A stretch of DNA of 64,000 nt. Source: 66-474 sp035606235. Lineage in GTDB: Bacteria > Pseudomonadota > Gammaproteobacteria > Xanthomonadales > Rhodanobacteraceae. The stretch spans positions 3,534-67,533 of the forward strand of contig DATNFU010000044.1 in NCBI GenBank assembly GCA_035606235.1. The letters are read 5' to 3'. Numbering within the stretch: position 1 is the first letter of the stretch; the number at the start of each line of letters is the position of its first letter. A program made the translations under genes and the position numbers. Below, piece by piece: positions 59,068 to 64,000 of this stretch. A model generated the notes under the pieces. That model was not told the DNA's origin, searched no databases, and saw only the letters and a list, made by a program, of their open reading frames with translations.

Positions 59068-60203
59068 GACCGTCGTGCGTTGAGGGAAGCGCGCGTGACC
59101 GAAGCATCCGCGTTGCGAACAGGTTCGCTGCCCAACGCGCCGCGTCGCGGCAACACCAAGGTGAAGCAGGTGGCGCCGGGCTTGCGTTGATGCATCAAAT
59201 CGCCCCCGTGTTCGCGCGCGATCTCGCGCGCCAGCGCCAACCCCAGCCCGCTGCCGTTGGCACGGCCAGACACCATCGGCTCGAACAGCGTCGCCTCGAT
59301 CGCCGACGGCACGCCATCGCCATCGTCCGCGATTTCGATACGGATCGCAGGCACTGCCTGCCCGCTCGAATTGCGCAAGCCCGCTTCCGCGCGGCTGCGC
59401 AACACGATGCGTCGTGCGTTCGCCTCGACCGCATTGCGCACCAGATTGATCAAAGCCTGCAACAGGCGATCAGGGTCACCATGCAGTGCCGGCAGACTGG
59501 GGTCGTAATCGCGCACGAGCTGCACGTCCGCGCGCTCGGCTGCAAGCAGCTCGGCGACGCGCTCCAGCATCGCGTGCACGTTGACCGCGCGCGTTGCCAT
59601 GCTGGCGCGCGTGCCCAGCAGACGCTCGGCCAATGTGGTCAGCCGCACGATTTCATCCCGGATCAGCGCGGTCAATTGCAACCGGTGCGGATCGTGCTCG
59701 CCCTGCTGCAGCAATTGCGCGGCGCCGGAAATGGCCGCCAGCGGATTCTTGATCTCGTGCGCGAAGCCGCGCAGTGATTCGGAAAGCCGCGATGCATTCG
59801 ATGCCGGAATGGCGGCCCGTGCTTCCAGCAGCACGCACGCATTCCCGCTTGCGCTCGTCTGCCGTTGCGACGACCTGCCCGCAGGCCACCAGCTGCTCAG
59901 CATCACGTCAACGCTGCGTTCTTTTCCCGGCGACGCGCAGATGCCGACCGAACCCAGTTGCATGCTGCCGGATTCGCGCGACACACGGCCAGCCGCCGCC
60001 GCCAGTTGCGGTGATCCGGCGTGCAGGATCGCCAGTGTCTGCCCGAGCAGCCGTCGCTCGCCGAGCCCCACTATTTCGCAGAAGGCCGGATTGACGCTCG
60101 CAAAGCGCAGGCCCGCATCCAGCACGGCGACCCCGGTCGCCAGGTGCTCGATTGCAATAGTCTTCGCCGGCTCCAGGGGTATGGCATCACCAAACTGGTT
60201 CAC
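59064..60203 (-). CDS. ntrB: Nitrogen regulation sensor kinase NtrB
   Basis: 379 residues, soluble: PAS domain (LATGVAVLDAGLRFASVNPAFCEI), HisKA with FAHEIKNPLAAISGAAQLL (phosphorylated His), and HATPase (NLVRNAVEANA, ADDGDGVP, GSGLGLALAREIAREHGG). NtrB phosphorylates or dephosphorylates NtrC under control of PII. Starts with GTG 60203 (NQFGDAIPLEPAK), 41 bases after glnA and directly beside an NtrC-like palindrome at 60204-60220. Confidence 0.94.
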   Translation of the reverse strand: MNQFGDAIPLEPAKTIAIEHLATGVAVLDAGLRFASVNPAFCEIVGLGERRLLGQTLAILHAGSPQLAAAAGRVSRESGSMQLGSVGICASPGKERSVDVMLSSWWPAGRSSQRQTSASGNACVLLEARAAIPASNASRLSESLRGFAHEIKNPLAAISGAAQLLQQGEHDPHRLQLTALIRDEIVRLTTLAERLLGTRASMATRAVNVHAMLERVAELLAAERADVQLVRDYDPSLPALHGDPDRLLQALINLVRNAVEANARRIVLRSRAEAGLRNSSGQAVPAIRIEIADDGDGVPSAIEATLFEPMVSGRANGSGLGLALAREIAREHGGDLMHQRKPGATCFTLVLPRRGALGSEPVRNADASVTRASLNARRS

Positions 60204-60220
60204 TGCACCAGTTTAGTGCA
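60204..60220. promoter_or_regulatory. NtrC-like binding site at the ntrB start
   Basis: TGCACCAGTTTAGTGCA: a near-perfect match to the NtrC dyad TGCACCAnnnTGGTGCA. It occupies the glnA-ntrB spacer right up to the GTG start of ntrB. In E. coli a site of the same kind in the glnA-glnL spacer lets NtrC repress ntrBC transcription from a local promoter. Confidence 0.7.
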
Positions 60221-60244
60221 ATCGATGCCCGCCTCCAATGGCGC

Positions 60245-61657
60245 TCAGATGCTGTAATACATCTGATATTCCAGCGGATGGGTGCTGGCGCGGAAGCGCG
60301 TGACTTCCTGCATCTTCAGCGCGATGTAGCCGTCGATGAAGTCGTCGCTCATCACCCCACCGGCAGTGAGGAAGCCGCGATCGCGGTCGAGCGCTTCGAG
60401 CGCCTGGTCGAGCGACGAGCACACCTGCGGGATATTGCGCTCTTCTTCCGGCGGCAGATCGTAGAGGTCCTTGTCCATCGGCGCACCCGGATCGATCTTG
60501 TTCAGGATGCCGTCCAGTCCCGCCATCATCAACGCAGTGAAGGTGAGGTAACCCGAATTCATCGGGTCGGGGAAGCGGATTTCGATGCGACGTCCTTTCG
60601 GATTGCTGACGTGCGGGATGCGGCAACTCGCCGAACGGTTGCGCGCGGAGTAGGCGAGCATCACCGGTGCTTCGAAGCCTGGTACCAGACGCTTGTAGGA
60701 GTTGGTGGTCGAGTTGGCGAACGCGTTGATGGCGCGCGCATGCTTGAAGATGCCGCCGATGTACCACAACGCCGTCTGCGACAGGCCACCGTAGAGCTCA
60801 CCGGCGAACAGGTTCTTGCCGTCCTTGCTCAACGATTGATGCACGTGCATGCCCGAACCGTTGTCGCCGACCAGCGGCTTGGGCATGAAGGTGACGGTCT
60901 TGCCGGCCGCGTGCGCCACGTTGCGCAACACGTATTTCATCGTCAGCAGTTCGTCGGCCTTGCGCAGCAGCGTGTTGAAGCGCGTGCCGATTTCACACTG
61001 CCCGGCAGTTGCCACTTCATGGTGATGCACTTCCACCTGGATGCCCAGCGACTCCAGCACCTGGCACATCTCCGCCCGCAGGTCGCCCAGCGAATCCACC
61101 GGCGACACCGGAAAGTAACCACCCTTCACGCCCGGACGGTGGCCGTGGTTGCCTTCCTCATAACGGCGATGCGAGGACCACGCGGCTTCCTCGGATTCGA
61201 TCTCGTAGAACACATGGCCCATGTCGTTGCGATAGCGCACCGAATCGAAAATGAAGAACTCCGGCTCCGGCCCGAAGAATGCAGTGTCAGCCACACCCGT
61301 TGATTTCAGATATGCCTCGCCACGATGCGCGATCGAACGCGGATCGCGGCCATAGGCCTGCATGGTCGAAGGTTCCAGCACATCGCAGGTGATCACCATT
61401 TGCTTGTGCGCGGCGAACGGATCGATCAAGGCGCTTTCCGGATCAGGCATCAGCACCATGTCGGACTCCGCGATGCCCTTCCATCCTGCGATCGAGGAAC
61501 CGTCGAACATCTTGCCGTCTTCGAAGGTTGCCTCGTCAATCGTGTGCGCGGGAAAGCTGACGTGGTGCTGCACGCCACGCATGTCGGCGAAGCGCAGATC
61601 CACGAAAGCCACGTTTTCGTCTTTCAGGGTCTTCAGGATTTTGTCGGCGGCGGCCAT
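60245..61657 (-). CDS. glnA: Glutamine synthetase type I
   Basis: 470 residues, the adenylylated GSI-beta size. FDGSSIAGWKGI, PEPEFFIFDSV and the ATP-binding region KPLVGDNGSGMHVHQSL, NRSASCRIP and YDLPPEE (adenylylation Tyr in LYDLPPEE). Makes glutamine from glutamate, ATP and ammonia. First gene of a glnA-ntrB-ntrC-GNAT operon. ATG 61657 (MAAADKILKTLKDE) is preceded by GAGG. A sigma-54 promoter and two NtrC-like sites lie upstream. Confidence 0.98.
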   Translation of the reverse strand: MAAADKILKTLKDENVAFVDLRFADMRGVQHHVSFPAHTIDEATFEDGKMFDGSSIAGWKGIAESDMVLMPDPESALIDPFAAHKQMVITCDVLEPSTMQAYGRDPRSIAHRGEAYLKSTGVADTAFFGPEPEFFIFDSVRYRNDMGHVFYEIESEEAAWSSHRRYEEGNHGHRPGVKGGYFPVSPVDSLGDLRAEMCQVLESLGIQVEVHHHEVATAGQCEIGTRFNTLLRKADELLTMKYVLRNVAHAAGKTVTFMPKPLVGDNGSGMHVHQSLSKDGKNLFAGELYGGLSQTALWYIGGIFKHARAINAFANSTTNSYKRLVPGFEAPVMLAYSARNRSASCRIPHVSNPKGRRIEIRFPDPMNSGYLTFTALMMAGLDGILNKIDPGAPMDKDLYDLPPEEERNIPQVCSSLDQALEALDRDRGFLTAGGVMSDDFIDGYIALKMQEVTRFRASTHPLEYQMYYSI

Positions 61658-61694
61658 GGCGGAGGAACCTCGGAGGCGGGGAATGCTTCTGCTA

Positions 61695-61710
61695 GGCAAG
61701 GCTTGTGCCA
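61695..61710 (-). promoter_or_regulatory. Sigma-54 promoter of glnA
   Basis: On the minus strand TGGCACAAGCCTTGCC: exact -24 TGGCAC and -12 TTGC with five bases between, matching the consensus TGGCAC-N5-TTGCW but for the last base. Predicted transcription start is near 61685, giving a leader of about 28 bases before ATG 61657. Confidence 0.85.
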
Positions 61711-61759
61711 AGCTTGTGGAAAGTAAAATCAGCAACTTGCATCAAGGTTTCGCGCGGAA

Positions 61760-61776
61760 TGCACTATTTTGGTGCG
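61760..61776. promoter_or_regulatory. NtrC enhancer site 1 of glnA
   Basis: TGCACTATTTTGGTGCG matches the enteric NtrC dyad (TGCACTAAAATGGTGCA type). Centre about 83 bases upstream of the predicted start, a normal enhancer distance. Confidence 0.8.
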
Positions 61777-61782
61777 CGAGAT

Positions 61783-61798
61783 CGCACCATATGTGCGC
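61783..61798. promoter_or_regulatory. NtrC enhancer site 2 of glnA
   Basis: CGCACCATATGTGCGC: palindromic GCAC...GTGC dyad, one base shorter than the consensus site. Its centre lies about 23 bases (two helical turns) beyond site 1, as expected for cooperative NtrC dimers. Confidence 0.65.
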
Positions 61799-61814
61799 AG
61801 GAGTGGCGATACGC

Positions 61815-62042
61815 TCAGCGCAACTGTTCCGCGTAGTCATCCCGCACGACCTGGCTGATGTAGGTGCTCAGACCCCGACCTGCTTTCGCCAGCCGCTGCA
61901 TCTCGGCGATGTGATCTGCACCGGCGCTTGCATCAGTGTAGAGATAGGCCGATTTGTTGACGAACTGGACCACGATGGCGCCGCGGCGGACGGCGTACGC
62001 CACCACGCCGGAGTCGCCGCTGAGATTCTTGTAGTGCTCCAT
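61815..62042 (-). CDS. Small conserved protein, KTSC-like
   Basis: 75 residues from ATG 62042: MEHYKNLSGDSGVVAYAV, IVVQFVNKSAYLYTDASAG, IAEMQRLAKAGRGLSTYISQVV. The pattern 'beta strands with F..KSxYxY then helix and AGRGLxxYI' resembles small KTSC-type domains. The start sits well inside a longer open frame that has no protein-like features. Function unknown. Confidence 0.75.
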   Translation of the reverse strand: MEHYKNLSGDSGVVAYAVRRGAIVVQFVNKSAYLYTDASAGADHIAEMQRLAKAGRGLSTYISQVVRDDYAEQLR

Positions 62043-62195
62043 CGTTCGCCTTCCATGGCGGTCCGGTTTCCGAACTGCCGCGCAGACGTCCGGCCGCGTG
62101 CTGCGTAGCGGCATCATTGCCTCGATGCGCCGCAACAAGCATGCATCGTACACTTGCCGCGCTTTTGCGCGGTAATTTGACCGGAGTCCACAGCG

Positions 62196-62990
62196 ATGCA
62201 CGATTTCGCCAGTGTCATCCTCTTGGGTGTTCTCGAGGGCATCACGGAATTTCTGCCGGTATCAAGCACCGGGCATCTGTTGATCGCCGAACACTGGCTG
62301 GGCGCGCGTTCGGATCTGTTCAACGTCGGCATCCAGGCCGGCGCGATCCTGGCGATCACACTGGTCTACTGGCGCCGCATCTGGCAACTGCTGACGCAAT
62401 GGCGCGATCCGGGAACGCGCGATTACCTGCTCAAGCTGATCGTGGCGTTCCTGATCACCGCGGTGCTCGGCTATATCGCCGAGAAGCGTGGTTTCACCTT
62501 GCCGAAAACGGTGACTCCGATCGCGTGGGGACTGATTGCCGGAAGTATCTGGATGCTGGGCGCGGAGTGGTACGCCGCGCGCCAGCCCGATCGCACCAAG
62601 GTGACCTGGGCGGTGGCGATCCTGGTGGGCATCGCGCAAATCATCGCAGGAATCTTTCCCGGAGTGTCGCGTTCGGGCGCGACCATCTTCGCGGCGATGG
62701 CGTTCGGCACCAGCAATCGCGCTGCGGCTACCGAGTTCGCATTTCTGGTCGGCATCCCGACCATGTGGGCTGCCACGGGGTACTTGCTGCTGAAAACCGT
62801 GCACGGCGGCGGCGCGGCGCATGTCGACTGGACCGCACTGGCGGTTGGCTTCGTCGTGTCGCTGATCGTGGGGTTCGCCGCGGTGAAGTGGCTGCTGCAC
62901 TACATCCGCTCGCACCGCTATACGCCCTTTGCGGTTTACCGCATCGCGCTCGGCGTGGCGTTGCTGCTGTGGTTGCCGCTGGGGGCGTAG
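62196..62990 (+). CDS. uppP: Undecaprenyl-diphosphatase
   Basis: 264 residues, all-helical membrane enzyme. Signature EGITEFLPVSSTGHL at residues 14-28 and PGVSRSG at 155-161 form the active site; TMs include LIVAFLITAVLGYIA, WAVAILVGIAQIIAGIF and LAVGFVVSLIVGFAAV. It dephosphorylates C55-PP in the periplasmic leaflet for peptidoglycan lipid recycling and gives bacitracin resistance. Followed by a REP pair. Confidence 0.97.
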   Translation: MHDFASVILLGVLEGITEFLPVSSTGHLLIAEHWLGARSDLFNVGIQAGAILAITLVYWRRIWQLLTQWRDPGTRDYLLKLIVAFLITAVLGYIAEKRGFTLPKTVTPIAWGLIAGSIWMLGAEWYAARQPDRTKVTWAVAILVGIAQIIAGIFPGVSRSGATIFAAMAFGTSNRAAATEFAFLVGIPTMWAATGYLLLKTVHGGGAAHVDWTALAVGFVVSLIVGFAAVKWLLHYIRSHRYTPFAVYRIALGVALLLWLPLGA

Positions 62991-63063
62991 GAGCTTTGCA
63001 AATTCCGATCGCGCAGGCCGCGCTCCTACGACAGCCGCTTTGTAGAAGCGCGCCTGCGCGCGA
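62989..63063. repeat. REP cluster downstream of uppP
   Basis: The uppP stop TAG lies in GTAGGAGC at 62987-62994; then GATCGCGCAGGCCGCGCTCC at 63009 and GTAGAAGCGCGCCTGCGCGC at 63043 follow, ending at GACTCC. These are REP halves like those at 8197-9261. Both neighbouring genes converge on it. Confidence 0.75.
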
Positions 63064-63066
63064 CTC

Positions 63067-64000
63067 CTAATCCTTCGGCGGCGGCGCGACTTCTGCGGCG
63101 CGGTTGAAGTCGCCGATGCCGCCGACCAGCACGGTGATCGCCTCGCGCTCGGCCTCGGTGAGATCCGGATGCCAACTGTCGAGAATCATCACGGCACGCA
63201 CGCGGTCGCTGCGGTTCCAGGCTTCGTGCTCGAAAGTATCATCAAACGTCACGCAACAGCCTTCCTGCCAGACGTGCTCCACGCCACCGACACGGATCGC
63301 GCAATCGGGCGGCACGATCAGCGGCAGATGCGTTACCAGGCGCGTGTTGGTGACGCCGTAATGCGGCAGGATGTGCGAACCGGGCGTCAGCACCGAGAAC
63401 AGCACTTCCGGCGCGTGCTCGCGAATGTGCACCAGTGGTAGCGAATCAAGAACGCCGGCCGTGCGCGGGCAGCGGCGCGCGTTCTGCTCGAATACTTCAC
63501 CATGGCGATGGAAGAAGAACGCGTTCCATTGCGGCGCGCCGCGCTCGCCACGCAACGCCTTCTGCTCTTCCAGGATTTCCGCGTCATTGGTGCCGAGGAA
63601 CGGCTCGATACCTTGGTTGTCGGCCAGCACGCCCAGCAATTCCTCGCGGATGGTTGCCGTGTGGCGCTCCAGATCGATGTGCCAGGGAAACAATTCGCGC
63701 TCGAAGTATGGCTGCGTCCGCAGGCCAGGTACGTAAAAGAACTTGGGTCGCTGCCGCGGGTCGGCATAATCGGCTGGCGCGGTGCCGAGATAAATCGCCA
63801 AGCCCTGCTCGACCCGACGCAACGCGGCACTCCCGTATTGCGCACGCAGTGGATCTAACAGATGGAGGAACAGCTGCGTGCGTTCCGCATGGACCATGCG
63901 CATCGCGTGCTTCACAGGCATCCGCAATCCTGACGCGGTGCTGGCGTCATTCAGCCACTGATCACGCTTCTGCGCCGCGACGATGGCGCCGAAATAACTG
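63067..64000 (-). CDS. Aspartyl/asparaginyl beta-hydroxylase family dioxygenase (5' end off the right edge)
   Basis: At least 311 residues; the frame stays open through 64000 (codons reading SYFGAIVAAQKRDQWLNDAS before MPVKHAM), so the start lies outside. The visible iron-site region is LPHYGVTNTRLVTHLPLIVP (first His, then Arg for 2-oxoglutarate), and VTFDDTFEHEAWNRSDRVRAVMILD with the distal His and Arg. FFYVPGLRTQPYFERELFPW is typical of the family. These enzymes hydroxylate Asp/Asn side chains or, as LpxO, lipid A. The N-terminal part seen is helical, possibly TPR-like. Stop is inside the REP-rich spacer after uppP. Confidence 0.85.
   Translation of the reverse strand, partial: SYFGAIVAAQKRDQWLNDASTASGLRMPVKHAMRMVHAERTQLFLHLLDPLRAQYGSAALRRVEQGLAIYLGTAPADYADPRQRPKFFYVPGLRTQPYFERELFPWHIDLERHTATIREELLGVLADNQGIEPFLGTNDAEILEEQKALRGERGAPQWNAFFFHRHGEVFEQNARRCPRTAGVLDSLPLVHIREHAPEVLFSVLTPGSHILPHYGVTNTRLVTHLPLIVPPDCAIRVGGVEHVWQEGCCVTFDDTFEHEAWNRSDRVRAVMILDSWHPDLTEAEREAITVLVGGIGDFNRAAEVAPPPKD

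Overview
The window is high-GC, densely packed chromosomal DNA from a gammaproteobacterium, most likely of the order Lysobacterales (Xanthomonadales), Rhodanobacter/Dyella/Dokdonella-like. The inference rests on the aryl-polyene (xanthomonadin-type) pigment locus with WxWxIP flavoenzymes, the coaBC-dut-large phosphohexomutase order, the RAYT transposase with many REP sequences of the 'GTAGGAGCGCGCCTGCGCGCGAC' kind, and core genes (hemF, argS, speA/speE, glnA-ntrBC, uppP) that read like those of that order. No plasmid, phage, CRISPR, rRNA or tRNA signal was seen.

Layout. 1-7794: one continuous minus-strand reading frame for a giant YadA-type trimeric autotransporter adhesin; its C-terminal anchor lies beyond the left edge. 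7795-14240: a REP-rich zone with tatD, hrpB and a frameshifted REP-associated transposase. 12577-19273: two divergent secreted M28 peptidases, a VOC protein, a membrane-anchored unknown, hemF, a small exported protein and a DUF218 protein. 19389-32189: an aryl-polyene/xanthomonadin-like cluster (ketosynthase, chain-length factor, glycosyltransferase and a halogenase-like flavoenzyme on +; ketoreductase, two hotdog dehydratases, MMPL exporter, LolA-like protein, acyltransferase and a COG4648 membrane protein on -; a second halogenase-like flavoenzyme on +). 32221-45920: housekeeping genes (phosphohexomutase, dut, coaBC, radC, argS, a SPOR protein, ydfG, a TolB/TPR membrane protein, speA, speE). 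45999-50236: secreted or small enzymes (SixA, YceI, PLD lipoprotein). 50250-53207: a KinB/AlgB-like two-component pair. 53856-55719: a cluster of tiny translationally coupled genes (one CsbD-like) beside DUF2383 and DUF1232 proteins. 55783-62042: thiolase, GNAT and the glnA-ntrB-ntrC nitrogen operon with a visible sigma-54 promoter and NtrC sites. 62196-64000: uppP and an aspartyl/asparaginyl beta-hydroxylase running off the right edge.

How genes work together. The pigment cluster contains most functions needed to build, carry and attach an aryl polyene chain (KS/CLF condensation, ketoreduction, dehydration, acyl transfer, export, possible halogenation), but no acyl carrier protein or acyl-activating ligase is visible here, so it must rely on genes elsewhere. 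Nitrogen control is a self-contained circuit: glnA is preceded by two NtrC-like palindromes and a sigma-54 promoter, and another NtrC-like palindrome abuts the ntrB start.
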